NCBI GenBank assembly: GCA_017618075.1
Contig: JAFZUY010000023.1
Span: forward strand, 124,001 to 188,000
Reading direction: 5' to 3'
DNA from: Lachnospiraceae bacterium
Lineage (GTDB): Bacteria; Bacillota; Clostridia; Lachnospirales; Lachnospiraceae
DNA: 64,000 bases
Position numbers and translations under genes: made by a program. Shown piece after piece: positions 26,179 to 34,903 of the stretch; positions within the stretch are counted from its first letter, which is position 1, and the number at the start of each line of letters is the position of its first letter. Below the pieces are notes generated by a model, which ran no database searches, was not told the DNA's origin, and saw only the letters and a list, made by a program, of their open reading frames with translations.

Positions 26179-27468
26179 TTATTTATTTTTAAAATATTTT
26201 AGTCTCACGTTGGTTCTGTAAAAATCCTTGGCCGTACATCCTGCTCTTCCGCCACCGGCACAGGCACAGGCGCACGCACAGGCGCAGGCACATGCACACG
26301 AGGAAGAATGACTGTGATTTCGTCCGCCGCCTCTGGAGCCTGAATTGGACATATAATATGACGAGAACGATGTACGGTGCGGTACGGTTTCGCTTGTTAC
26401 ATATATATAGGTGTTGGGCGAAGAAGAAAGAGGATATGCTCCCGCTCTTTTTCGTTTTATAATCTCGTCTTTATAATCTTTATATTTTTTCGGAATACGC
26501 GTTTCTACTATTTTGGTTTTCTTTTTAATTAAATTAGTAGAGCAGTACTGACAGGTTTTCTTGCCTTCAGCGCATAAAGCACCACAGTTTGGACATTTTT
26601 CAAAGTATTCGATGATGGTGCGGGTGATTTTCTTTCTGGTTCCGCTAAAGCCCGAACTTTTTCTCCAGCCGATATAGTTTTTAAGATAATCGATACCTAT
26701 CAGGATTATGAAGACAGAGGCTATAGCACCAAAAACAAATAAGGGACCTATCCATTCGCGATATTTACTCTGCTTAATCTCTTTGCTTGTATCAAATCCG
26801 AAAGCATCATTGGGATAGACGACATCGATAGTGACCTTATCTTTCTTTTTAAGAGGAGCTCTCCAGATAAAGTAACCTAAATATGTATCGTTATCATATC
26901 CCGAAGTGGCACGCAAAACTTTTTTACTGTTCCAGTAAATACTCAGCATGTCGACATCGATTTCATCAAACCAGCCCGGAGTAAAGCGGTATACCGTTTC
27001 CCCTTCGGTCTCCATGTTCATCTGATACATATAATCCTGGGTAAAAGAAAAACTTATATCGACAGTTTCCCCGGCCTTGTATTCTCTGTCCAGATCGATA
27101 CGTATATAGGAACCGCCGACACCTGAGTATGCTATTTTTTTAATGCATTTGGATTCGGCTTTAATATTACTGCAGTGAGAGTTGGGAATTCCGATCTTTA
27201 CCCATGTAAGAGGCCCGTCGGTTGTGGAATCAAGCACCTTCCATACGATATGATAATGCATATTCAGAGTGGCATCATCGTTGACATTCACCCAGATGGT
27301 ATAAGAAAGAATTTCGTCTAAGTCTTTGGCATGAATATGCATCGGCAAAAAAAACGCTATTGCCAGCATTAAGATGAGTGAAAGAACCGTTTTTGAAATA
27401 AAAGATGTGATAGTAAAGTGTTTTTCAGTCATTTGCCATTCCCAAAATATTGTCCCCATGATTTTCAT
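26179..27468 (-). CDS. Secreted membrane protein with zinc ribbon and (Cys-Ala)7 tail
   Basis: 429 residues: signal peptide (about 25-47), extracellular beta-rich domain (48-235) resembling DUF2207-type proteins, one membrane helix (about 243-265), zinc ribbon (CPNCGA and CQYC, about 292-309), then at the C-terminus seven Cys-Ala repeats (391-404), GGGRAGCTAKDFY and a basic end. The repeat uses mixed Cys (TGT/TGC) and Ala codons, so it is held by protein-level selection. ATG 27468 has an AGAGGTGAT ribosome site; ATG 27432 (MTEKHF) aligns better with the paralogue. Divergent from a radical SAM gene; probably its substrate (inference). Confidence 0.82.
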   Translation of the reverse strand: MKIMGTIFWEWQMTEKHFTITSFISKTVLSLILMLAIAFFLPMHIHAKDLDEILSYTIWVNVNDDATLNMHYHIVWKVLDSTTDGPLTWVKIGIPNSHCSNIKAESKCIKKIAYSGVGGSYIRIDLDREYKAGETVDISFSFTQDYMYQMNMETEGETVYRFTPGWFDEIDVDMLSIYWNSKKVLRATSGYDNDTYLGYFIWRAPLKKKDKVTIDVVYPNDAFGFDTSKEIKQSKYREWIGPLFVFGAIASVFIILIGIDYLKNYIGWRKSSGFSGTRKKITRTIIEYFEKCPNCGALCAEGKKTCQYCSTNLIKKKTKIVETRIPKKYKDYKDEIIKRKRAGAYPLSSSPNTYIYVTSETVPHRTSFSSYYMSNSGSRGGGRNHSHSSSCACACACACACACAGGGRAGCTAKDFYRTNVRLKYFKNK

Positions 27469-27585
27469 AAAAAAATCACCTCTTCAATATTATCATAAAA
27501 ATCACAAATAGGGTGCTTTTTGATATTAAAATATGGTAAAATCATTTTGTTTGGAACTGTTAATAAAGTATTTTAAGGGGACAGC

Positions 27586-29010
27586 ATGAAAAGTAAAATA
27601 AGAGAACTTGAATATGCGCGCAATCATTTTAATGAAGTACATCATACAACGCTAAATCCCGAAGGACCGGGCGTTGTTCGTATTCACTTGATTCCGCCGG
27701 CAATAGAGGATGATTATATCGGCCCGAGTATTGCCATTATAAACGGACAGGACATCATTCCCGTTAACACAGCATGGAGCATTCTTTTAACAGAGTTTAT
27801 CGAAGAAACCAATCAGTATGACGGCCGTGAAATAAACGAGGAAGATTTCAAAACAATCATTGAGAATACCTGCAAGAAAACAGGCAAAGTATATCCGATG
27901 ATTCCGAAGTCCGTATTCAAAAAAGACCTTTACAGAATGATGAATACCTTCAAGCAGGTGGCTTACCGCGAACCTGTTGATGAAGAAATCGGATATATGA
28001 GCATAGGCGATTACGCTCCTTTTATGAAGGCTCCTCACCGTATGGATCTTATGGTTTCCGCCATGGAAAAAGACGGTAAATGGAACTGCAATCAGCGCTG
28101 CATTCACTGCTATGCGGCAGGCCAGAAAAATGCGAACGAAAAAGAACTTTCTACAGATGACTGGAAAAAGATAATCAATAAATGTCGTGAAATCGGTATT
28201 CCCCAGCTGACCTTCACGGGTGGCGAACCTACCATGAGAGACGATCTTTTAGAACTCATTGACAGTGCAAGATGGTTTGTTACAAGACTTAATACCAACG
28301 GAGTTCTTTTAACCGAGGAATACTGCAACAAACTAAAAGAAGTATCTCTCGACAGCATGCAGATAACCTTTTATTCGTCCGACGAAAAGATTCACAACGA
28401 ACTCGTCGGTGCAGAAAACTATGAAAAAACCGTTGCGGGAATTAAGAATGCCCTTAAAGCAGGCATCAGTGTAAGCATCAATACTCCGCTTTGCACCACA
28501 AACCGCAATTACAAAAAGACTCTTGAATTCTTACATGGTCTCGGAGTTTTGTATGTAACATGTTCGGGTCTTATAACGACCGGAAATGCCGAAAAAGAAC
28601 GATCAGAAAAGCTTCAGCTAGAAACAGACGAGATAAAAGACATATTAAAGCAGGCAGTTGAATACTGTGCAGAAAACGGAATGGAAATAAGCTTCACATC
28701 ACCCGGCTGGGTTGAAAATTCCTTCTGCGACGAGATTGGTATCAATCCTCCCACCTGTGGCGCATGCCTTTCAAATATGGCAGTCACACCTTCCGGAAAA
28801 GCAGTTCCGTGTCAGAGCTGGCTCTCCGATGATGCTCTGGGCGATTTCTTAAAAGATGAGTGGGAGCGAATCTGGGAAAGTGAAAAGTGCACGGAAAGAA
28901 GAGATTACAGCGCATTAATGGAAGGAAAATGTCCTCTTAGAAAGGGCTGCGGTAACTGTTCGGAAAAAGGCAGTATAGATAAGGATAAGGAGGAGAGTGC
29001 AAATGAATAA
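27586..29010 (+). CDS. Radical SAM/SPASM peptide-modifying enzyme
   Basis: 474 residues. The N-terminal 120 residues include a PqqD-like recognition region (VNTAWSILLTEFIEE, EEDFKTIIENTCKK). The radical SAM core starts with CNQRCIHC (Cys168, 172, 175 bind the 4Fe-4S cluster), then TFTGGEPTMRD. The C-terminal SPASM domain has PTCGAC (Cys391, 394), VPCQSW and CPLRKGCGNC for auxiliary clusters. This layout is that of RiPP maturases that form thioether or other cross-links. It lies between two proteins with Cys-Ala tails and overlaps the second by 8 bases, so these tails are the obvious substrates. AAGGGGA ribosome site. Confidence 0.93.
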   Translation: MKSKIRELEYARNHFNEVHHTTLNPEGPGVVRIHLIPPAIEDDYIGPSIAIINGQDIIPVNTAWSILLTEFIEETNQYDGREINEEDFKTIIENTCKKTGKVYPMIPKSVFKKDLYRMMNTFKQVAYREPVDEEIGYMSIGDYAPFMKAPHRMDLMVSAMEKDGKWNCNQRCIHCYAAGQKNANEKELSTDDWKKIINKCREIGIPQLTFTGGEPTMRDDLLELIDSARWFVTRLNTNGVLLTEEYCNKLKEVSLDSMQITFYSSDEKIHNELVGAENYEKTVAGIKNALKAGISVSINTPLCTTNRNYKKTLEFLHGLGVLYVTCSGLITTGNAEKERSEKLQLETDEIKDILKQAVEYCAENGMEISFTSPGWVENSFCDEIGINPPTCGACLSNMAVTPSGKAVPCQSWLSDDALGDFLKDEWERIWESEKCTERRDYSALMEGKCPLRKGCGNCSEKGSIDKDKEESANE

Positions 29011-30265
29011 GAAAAAATCTCTCTTATCCTCAGTATTTACAAAAATTGTTTTTGCGCTTCTTTTAGTTCTGACGATAGGTTTGTTTTTGCCCATCCACTC
29101 TGAAGCTAAGGATCTGGATGAAATCGTAAACTACCGGATCGTAGTTGATGTCAACGAAGATGCCACCCTTCACATGATTTATCATATTGACTGGAAGGTA
29201 CTTGATTCCACAAGTGAAGGACCTCTTTCCTGGGTGCTTATCGGAATTCCGAATAACAAATACAAGAGCTACAAGGCTCTTTCGAAATGCATTAAAACCA
29301 TGTCCTATTCGAGCAATGACGGAGCACTAAAGATTACTCTTGACAGAAATTATAAAGCCGGCGAAATAGTTCCCATTGAATTCGAACTCGTTCAGGACTA
29401 TATGTATCAGATGGATATGCTGACCGAGGGTGAAACGGTTTATGAATTTACGCCCGGCTGGTTTGATGATATCAAAGTCGACAACCTTGAGATTTTCTGG
29501 AACTCGGACAAAGCAATATCACATTCTCCCGCAAGCGACAATTATAACAATTATTTTGTGTGGAAAACCTCATTGGGAAAAGGGCAGAAATACAAAGTAA
29601 GCGTAACTTACCCAAATGATGCCTTTAAATTCGACACTTCCAAAAAGATAAAGAAGAACAATGCAAAATTTCAGAAATTTCTTTCGAACCTGTGTCCGAT
29701 ATGTATTGTAGTATTGTTTTTCCTTGGAACATTTGCACTGTATTATTTCTTCAGTTTCTTAGGATGGGTTACAAGCTCCGGCTTTAAAGGAACTTCTACC
29801 AAAGTCGTTCGTACCGTCGTCGAGTACATGACCAACTGTCCAAACTGCGGGGCTCCCCGTCAGGAAGGCAAAGAAGTCTGCTCATATTGCGGCACCAATA
29901 TGATCAAGTCAAAGACCAAGGTTGAAGAAGAAAAAGTACCTGAAAAGTTATCCAAATTCAAGGATGAAATCCTGGGTAACAAAGAAAACGGTACATATAA
30001 ACTTAAATCTTCGCCCAATACATACGTTCATGTATCGACCATCGTGGTTCCTCACAGAACTTCATTCTCTTCTTATATGAAGAGCCAGTCCTCGTCACGT
30101 GGAGGTGGAAGAAGCGGTGGCGGATGCGCACATTCTTCATGTGCCTGCGCCTGTGCGTGTGCATGTGCCTGCGCCGGCGGCGGAAGAGCCGGTTGTACGG
30201 CAAAGGATTTCTACAAAACGAACCTTAAGCTTAAATACTTTAAGAAGAATAAAAAAGAAAAATAA
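29003..30265 (+). CDS. Secreted membrane protein with zinc ribbon and (Cys-Ala)6 tail
   Basis: 420 residues, a paralogue of the protein at 26179-27468: signal peptide (IVFALLLVLTIGLFLPIHSE), extracellular domain (shared VNEDATLHM, WKVLDSTSEGPLSWV, DYMYQM, FTPGWFDDI), membrane helix (about 227-252), zinc ribbon (CPNCGAPRQEGKEVCSYC) and a tail with SRGGGRSGGGCAHSS, six Cys-Ala repeats (380-391), GGGRAGCTAKDFYKT and a Lys-rich end. ATG 29003 is chosen over a GTG at 28997 because AGGAGG is 9 bases upstream. Translationally coupled to the radical SAM gene. Confidence 0.85.
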   Translation: MNKKKSLLSSVFTKIVFALLLVLTIGLFLPIHSEAKDLDEIVNYRIVVDVNEDATLHMIYHIDWKVLDSTSEGPLSWVLIGIPNNKYKSYKALSKCIKTMSYSSNDGALKITLDRNYKAGEIVPIEFELVQDYMYQMDMLTEGETVYEFTPGWFDDIKVDNLEIFWNSDKAISHSPASDNYNNYFVWKTSLGKGQKYKVSVTYPNDAFKFDTSKKIKKNNAKFQKFLSNLCPICIVVLFFLGTFALYYFFSFLGWVTSSGFKGTSTKVVRTVVEYMTNCPNCGAPRQEGKEVCSYCGTNMIKSKTKVEEEKVPEKLSKFKDEILGNKENGTYKLKSSPNTYVHVSTIVVPHRTSFSSYMKSQSSSRGGGRSGGGCAHSSCACACACACACAGGGRAGCTAKDFYKTNLKLKYFKKNKKEK

Positions 30266-30269
30266 AACT

Positions 30270-30308
30270 AATCCTCACGAAACAAAAAGTTTTGTGAGGA
30301 TTTTTTAT
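30270..30308 (+). terminator. Terminator after the radical SAM operon
   Basis: AATCCTCAC and GTGAGGATT arms, then six T. Confidence 0.85.
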
Positions 30309-30313
30309 ATCAC

Positions 30314-30342
30314 TTGACAATATGGGATATATCCCCTAAAAT
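30314..30342 (+). promoter_or_regulatory. Promoter with palindrome in the spacer
   Basis: TTGACA (30314-30319), 17-base spacer, TAAAAT (30337-30342). GGGATATATCCC (30324-30335) is a perfect palindrome lying in the spacer, probably bound by the XRE protein encoded downstream. Confidence 0.8.
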
Positions 30343-30363
30343 CAAAATAAGAAGGAGATATTT

Positions 30364-30378
30364 ATGCCGATAGAATAG
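30364..30378 (+). other. Possible 4-codon upstream ORF
   Basis: ATG CCG ATA GAA TAG with a strong AAGGAGAT ribosome site upstream; its TAG stop merges with the GGAG ribosome site of the gene at 30388. May tune translation of that gene. Confidence 0.35.
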
Positions 30379-30387
30379 GAGTCAGAT

Positions 30388-30855
30388 ATGTTTCATAAAG
30401 CCGTAGATTGTAGATTCAAAGAAAACTGTATAGTGGAAGTTACGTTCCAGGATGGAAAAGTAAAAGAATATTGCCTGAAAGATATGTTTGATCAGTATCC
30501 TATCATGAAAGCATTGCAGAACAGAGAATTGTTCAATTCCGGAAAACTGGTTGGAAATTATGGAATTATTTGGAATGATGATATTGATCTTGAAGTTGAA
30601 ACCATATATGAATGCGGAGTTACTGTCAGAACGGAAAAGGTTTCGTATCATATAGATCTTGGCAATTCATTAAAAAAAGCAAGAGCTGAATTAGGAATAT
30701 CTCAAAAAGAACTTTCAAATAAAACCGGAATTGACCAGTCGGATATATCCAAAATAGAATGCGGAGCCGGAAATCCCTCCCTGGACACGTTGGTCTGTTT
30801 GGCGGAAGCTCTGAATACAGACATTAAGATTACATTAGAAAAAAAATCCTCATAA
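30388..30855 (+). CDS. DUF2442 plus XRE helix-turn-helix protein
   Basis: 155 residues. Residues about 1-75 match DUF2442-type sequences (VEVTFQDGKVKEYCLKDMF, GNYGIIWNDDIDLEVETIYE); residues 90-152 are an XRE domain (LKKARAELGISQKELSNKTG, QSDISKIECGAGNPSLDTL). DUF2442/HTH proteins often behave as antitoxin-like regulators; no toxin (DUF4160-type) gene is next to it here. Probably represses its own promoter. Confidence 0.82.
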   Translation: MFHKAVDCRFKENCIVEVTFQDGKVKEYCLKDMFDQYPIMKALQNRELFNSGKLVGNYGIIWNDDIDLEVETIYECGVTVRTEKVSYHIDLGNSLKKARAELGISQKELSNKTGIDQSDISKIECGAGNPSLDTLVCLAEALNTDIKITLEKKSS

Positions 30856-30878
30856 AAGATTTATTATAATCAAAACCT

Positions 30879-30917
30879 ACACCTTCAAATGTAAAAAAGC
30901 ATTTGGAGGTGTTTTTA
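30879..30917 (+). terminator. Terminator after the DUF2442-XRE gene
   Basis: ACACCTTCAAATG pairs with CATTTGGAGGTGT, followed by T run. Confidence 0.82.
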
Positions 30918-30995
30918 TGATGAAGGCAAAAGGAATAAATAATTTAAAGATGAAAGGGTAAAAATAGCAACTTTTCACAAACTTCAAAGTTAGAG

Positions 30996-31052
30996 TTGAC
31001 AAACCAGATTTGCAGGATTATTATAATAAACAATTAAGCAATCGTTTAATTG
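30996..31052 (+). promoter_or_regulatory. ABC operon promoter and operator 1
   Basis: TTGACA (30996-31001), 17 bases, TATTAT (31019-31024). At the expected start site CAATTAA (31031-31037) and TTAATTG (31046-31052) form a perfect 7-bp inverted repeat with centre GCAATCGT, resembling a TetR-type operator. Confidence 0.75.
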
Positions 31053-31204
31053 TTTATCGACGCCGAATCGTATCGACTGAGAGAAAACATTTTCTCCTCA
31101 AGAAGAATAACGCATTTTAATTTGCTATTTTAGCAAAATAAAAACCTTTAACCTACGACATTTTGAATTGAGAGCATCGCTCGGGACGGCTTATGATTAA
31201 AACA
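31053..31204 (+). promoter_or_regulatory. Long structured leader of the ABC operon
   Basis: About 150 non-coding bases between two operator copies. Contains GAGAAAA/TTTTCTC (31081-31096) and a 13-bp stem with one mismatch (31115-31127 with 31131-31143). No open reading frame with a ribosome site was seen. The purpose is unknown; attenuation or spacing for operator looping are possible. Confidence 0.4.
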
Positions 31205-31226
31205 CAATTAAGCGATCGATTAATGA
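31205..31226 (+). promoter_or_regulatory. Operator copy 2 of the ABC operon
   Basis: CAATTAAGCGATCGATTAAT, a near copy of operator 1 (centre GCGATCGA), 174 bp downstream and 28 bases before the ATPase start. Confidence 0.7.
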
Positions 31227-31253
31227 AACAAAGAATCTTTTAAGGAGGACGAT

Positions 31254-31970
31254 ATGTCTGAACAGGAAAGAAAATTTTTGGAAATAGTTGATTTAAAGAA
31301 AGGCTTCGGAAGCGGAGATACAAGGCAGGAAGTACTAAAAGGCATGAACTTTACGGTATCAAAAGGCGAGTTCTGTGTACTTCTTGGACCGTCGGGCAGC
31401 GGAAAGTCCACACTGCTTAACATCATCGGCGGAATCGACAATCCGGACTCGGGCTACATCTCGATAAACGGAGACAAGCTTCGCGATATGGGCGAAAAAG
31501 GTCTTACAAAATACAGAAGAAAACATCTCGGATATGTATTCCAGATGTACAACCTCATTCCCAATCTTAACGTCAAAGAAAACATTGAAGTCGGTGCTTA
31601 TCTTTCCGACAACCCCCTCGAAATAGACGATTTACTTAATACCCTCGGTCTTTACGATCACAGATACAAACTTCCGAACCAGCTCTCCGGCGGACAGCAG
31701 CAGAGAGTTTCAATCGGACGCGCGATTGTAAAGAACCCTGACATTTTACTCTGCGACGAGCCCACAGGTGCGCTTGATTACAACACATCTAAAGAAATCT
31801 TAAAACTCATCGAAGACGTAAACAAAAAATACGGCAACACAGTCATCATGGTTACGCATAACGAGGAAATCAGAAAGATGGCCGATCACGTTATCAAGTT
31901 AAGAGACGGACAGGTCCGCCACAACGACATGAACGAAAACAAGATCTCCGCAACGGAGCTTGACTGGTAA
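31254..31970 (+). CDS. ABC transporter ATP-binding protein (LolD/MacB type)
   Basis: 238 residues. Walker [10 protein letters not shown] (Gly45-Thr53), Q-loop in [12 protein letters not shown], signature [13 protein letters not shown], Walker [13 protein letters not shown]. This class energises FtsX-type permeases that work on periplasmic or extracellular substrates rather than moving them through a channel. AGGAGG ribosome site. The permease follows 12 bases later. Confidence 0.95.
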   Translation: MSEQERKFLEIVDLKKGFGSGDTRQEVLKGMNFTVSKGEFCVLLGPSGSGKSTLLNIIGGIDNPDSGYISINGDKLRDMGEKGLTKYRRKHLGYVFQMYNLIPNLNVKENIEVGAYLSDNPLEIDDLLNTLGLYDHRYKLPNQLSGGQQQRVSIGRAIVKNPDILLCDEPTGALDYNTSKEILKLIEDVNKKYGNTVIMVTHNEEIRKMADHVIKLRDGQVRHNDMNENKISATELDW

Positions 31971-31982
31971 AAGGAAAGAGTT

Positions 31983-34760
31983 ATGAAAGAAAAGAAAAAG
32001 AGAAAAATCATAAATCCCCTCATAAAAAGAGTTCCCAAGGAACTGCTCGGGGAATGGAGAAAATACCTCGTAATATTCTTACTTCTCTCCCTGACCATCG
32101 GATTTGTTTCGGGAATGTATGTGGCCAACCACAGTATGCTGATTTCAATAGCAAACGCAAACCGCGACAACAAACTTGAAGACGGCCACTTTGAACTTGA
32201 AGAAAAGGCAAGTGACGAATTCATAAAAGCCATCGAGTCCGGTGAGAAGATAGATTTACGGGCATACTTCATCGATGAGGCACATAAGGAAATCGATGAA
32301 AAGATTGAGGAGGAAGCTCCCAAGACCTTAAAAGAAGAAGTAGAAAAAGAAGTTAGAAAAACCGTAAAAGAAGAAATAACCAAGAACGTTACGGATGCGG
32401 TAAATGAAGCACTTGAGCCTTATGCTGATTTTATGAGCGAGGAAGAAAAACAGGCAAAGATAGACGAGGCTGTTACGCAGGCGCTTGAAGAAAATTACGA
32501 AAAAACCGTAGAAGAAGTTCTTCCCGACGCAATCGACGAAGCTTTGAAGTCTAAAGAATACTTAGACGAAAAAGAAAAGGCCAGAACGGAAGCGTACGAA
32601 GAAGCCGAGGACGAAATCAACGAGGAGTTTGACAAGCAGGACGCGAAAAAGTCCAAAGCAACACTTGAAGCCGAGAAGAATTTCAAGGCAACACCGGTAG
32701 TCTTATATGAAAACTTTTATAAGGACGTTACCGAAGACAATGACCTTGACGGCAACTCGGACGGAAAGGTCAGAATCTACGCATATGAAGACTACATCAA
32801 TATGGCGAGCTTTAATGAGGGCAGGAAACCTGAGACAGAAGACGAAATCGCCATCGACAGAATGCATGCGGACAATAACGACCTTAAAGTCGGTGACAAA
32901 ATAAACGTCGGCGGAAGAGAATACACCATCACCGGACTGCTTTCGTATGTAAACTATGCAACTCTTCATGAAAAGAACACGGACTTTATGTTTGATGCAA
33001 TAAGTTTTGACGTTGCAATGGTAACGCCCGAAGCATGGGAAAACACCAAAGGCAACATCCATTACACATATGCGTTCAAGTACGTTGATTCTTTTGAAAA
33101 CGAAAGCGAACAGAAAAAAATGTCAGACGATTTTTTGTCCGCACTCATCACTCAGAGTATAAAAGAAGAAAACGATTTGACGGATTATGTTCCCGAATAT
33201 GCCAACCAGGCGGTTCATTTCGCACCCGACGATATGGGTTCAGATAAGGAGATAGGCGGCGTGCTTCTCTACATTCTGGTTTTCGTTCTTAGTTTTGTAT
33301 TTGCACTGACCATCATGTCAACGATTACCAAAGAATCGACGGTTATCGGAACGCTCAGAGCCTCGGGCTATACGAAAGGCGAACTCATTGCCCACTATAT
33401 GGCAACACCCGTAACAGTAACGCTGTTTTCGGCTCTTATAGGAAACGTTCTCGGATACACGGTTTTAAAAAGCACCGTAGTCAGCATGTATTTTAACAGC
33501 TACAGCCTTCCCGCATACAAGACCTACTGGTATTACGAGGCGTTCGTAAAAACAACGGTCATTCCGGTAATCCTTATGATCCTTATAAACTTCGTGACGG
33601 TTGCGTATATGTTAAGACTCTCGCCCCTTAGGTTTATTAGAAAAGATTTAAAAACCACCAGGAGGAAAAAAGCCATCCGACTTCCGAGATTTAAGTTTTT
33701 AAGAAGATTCAGATTAAGAATTCTTTTACAGAACATTCCAAATTATATGGTCCTTTTCGTTGGCATTTACTTCGTTGTATTCTTAATGACCTTTGCGTTC
33801 GGCCTTCCGACCACACTTGATAATTACCAGAAGCATGCGACCGACGATATGTTTGCGAAGTATCAGTATGTTTTAAAAACAAACGAAGACGATGACGGAA
33901 ACAAAATTACAACATCAGTCATCGATGCGGAAAAGTTCAGTATGGCAACCTTATACACGACTGACGGAATACGCGTAAACGAACCCATCGGTATTTACGG
34001 TCTTGAGGCCGACAATGAATACATTCCGCTTAACAACAGAGTTTCGGGAAACGATGTATTGATTTCAAGTTCCTACGCAGATAAGTTTGGGTTAAAAGAA
34101 GGAGATGCAGTTACCCTAAAAGAAAGATACAATGACAACGAGTATACTTTTAAGATTGTCGGAATATATGATTATATCAGCGGACTCGGAATCTTTATGT
34201 CGCTTGACGGCTTTAACGAAACATTCGGAAACCCCGAAGGTTCGTTTAACGGATTTTTGTCAAACGAAGAAATAAAAGATATCGATCCGGATTATATCGC
34301 AATGACAATCACCGAAGACGATATCATGAAAGTATCAAATCAGCTCAACCACTCTATGGGCAACTATATGAATTATTTCAAAGTCATCTGCCTTGTGTTT
34401 GCATTTATCCTGATTTACCTTTTAACCAAGGTTATAATCGAGAAAAACGAAAATGCCATTTCGATGGTAAAAATCCTCGGATATTACAACGGTGAAATCG
34501 CAGGGCTGTATCTTTTAACCACGACATGGGTTGTGATTTTATCGAGCATAGCATCAGCATTTTTAGCAGCCAAGTCGCTTGTGCTTGTATGGAATATTAT
34601 CCTTTACAGAATGGACGGCTGGCTTCCCGCATACGTTCCTCTTTCAAGCTACGTAATGATAGTTTTGATGGTTATCGCCGCATACTTACTCGTAATGATT
34701 ATCGATTACAGACGAATCAAGAGAGTTCCGATGGATCAGGCGCTTAAAAATGCGGAATAG
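31983..34760 (+). CDS. FtsX/MacB-type ABC permease with large acidic outer domain
   Basis: 925 residues. One N-terminal membrane helix (about 28-48), then a large extracytoplasmic domain; three helices around 425-535, a second outer domain (about 600-800) and three C-terminal helices. Residues about 90-235 of the first outer domain form a long Glu/Lys-rich coiled-coil stretch (IEEEAPKTLKEEVEKEVRK and further heptad-like repeats), unusual for the family. The pair with the upstream ATPase resembles exporters of lipids or antimicrobial peptides; the substrate is unknown. Confidence 0.92.
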   Translation: MKEKKKRKIINPLIKRVPKELLGEWRKYLVIFLLLSLTIGFVSGMYVANHSMLISIANANRDNKLEDGHFELEEKASDEFIKAIESGEKIDLRAYFIDEAHKEIDEKIEEEAPKTLKEEVEKEVRKTVKEEITKNVTDAVNEALEPYADFMSEEEKQAKIDEAVTQALEENYEKTVEEVLPDAIDEALKSKEYLDEKEKARTEAYEEAEDEINEEFDKQDAKKSKATLEAEKNFKATPVVLYENFYKDVTEDNDLDGNSDGKVRIYAYEDYINMASFNEGRKPETEDEIAIDRMHADNNDLKVGDKINVGGREYTITGLLSYVNYATLHEKNTDFMFDAISFDVAMVTPEAWENTKGNIHYTYAFKYVDSFENESEQKKMSDDFLSALITQSIKEENDLTDYVPEYANQAVHFAPDDMGSDKEIGGVLLYILVFVLSFVFALTIMSTITKESTVIGTLRASGYTKGELIAHYMATPVTVTLFSALIGNVLGYTVLKSTVVSMYFNSYSLPAYKTYWYYEAFVKTTVIPVILMILINFVTVAYMLRLSPLRFIRKDLKTTRRKKAIRLPRFKFLRRFRLRILLQNIPNYMVLFVGIYFVVFLMTFAFGLPTTLDNYQKHATDDMFAKYQYVLKTNEDDDGNKITTSVIDAEKFSMATLYTTDGIRVNEPIGIYGLEADNEYIPLNNRVSGNDVLISSSYADKFGLKEGDAVTLKERYNDNEYTFKIVGIYDYISGLGIFMSLDGFNETFGNPEGSFNGFLSNEEIKDIDPDYIAMTITEDDIMKVSNQLNHSMGNYMNYFKVICLVFAFILIYLLTKVIIEKNENAISMVKILGYYNGEIAGLYLLTTTWVVILSSIASAFLAAKSLVLVWNIILYRMDGWLPAYVPLSSYVMIVLMVIAAYLLVMIIDYRRIKRVPMDQALKNAE

Positions 34761-34845
34761 CTCATAAAAGAAAAAACAGGCTTTATTTTGTCGATAGTTT
34801 AAATGCAGTTAATCTGTATTTTTACAAAATAATATATGGTAAATT

Positions 34846-34883
34846 ATAAGCATAGTTACGAAAGCGGCTATGCTTATTTTTTA
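34846..34883 (+). terminator. Terminator-like hairpin before the GH43 gene
   Basis: ATAAGCATAG (34846-34855) pairs perfectly with CTATGCTTAT (34868-34877), then TTTTTTAT. It sits only 21 bases before the GH43 start, so it could end the ABC operon or attenuate the GH43 gene. Confidence 0.65.
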
Positions 34884-34903
34884 TGCTCAATACGGAGGTT
34901 TAC

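Noticed and set aside
26240-26300. Cys-Ala coding stretch as a simple DNA microsatellite
   Set aside because: Codons for both residues vary (TGT/TGC; GCA/GCC/GCG) and the paralogue has the same protein pattern with different DNA, so it is a protein-level repeat.
30003-30203. Antisense Arg/His-rich open frame
   Set aside because: It is the reverse of the Cys-Ala tail coding region, without ribosome site.
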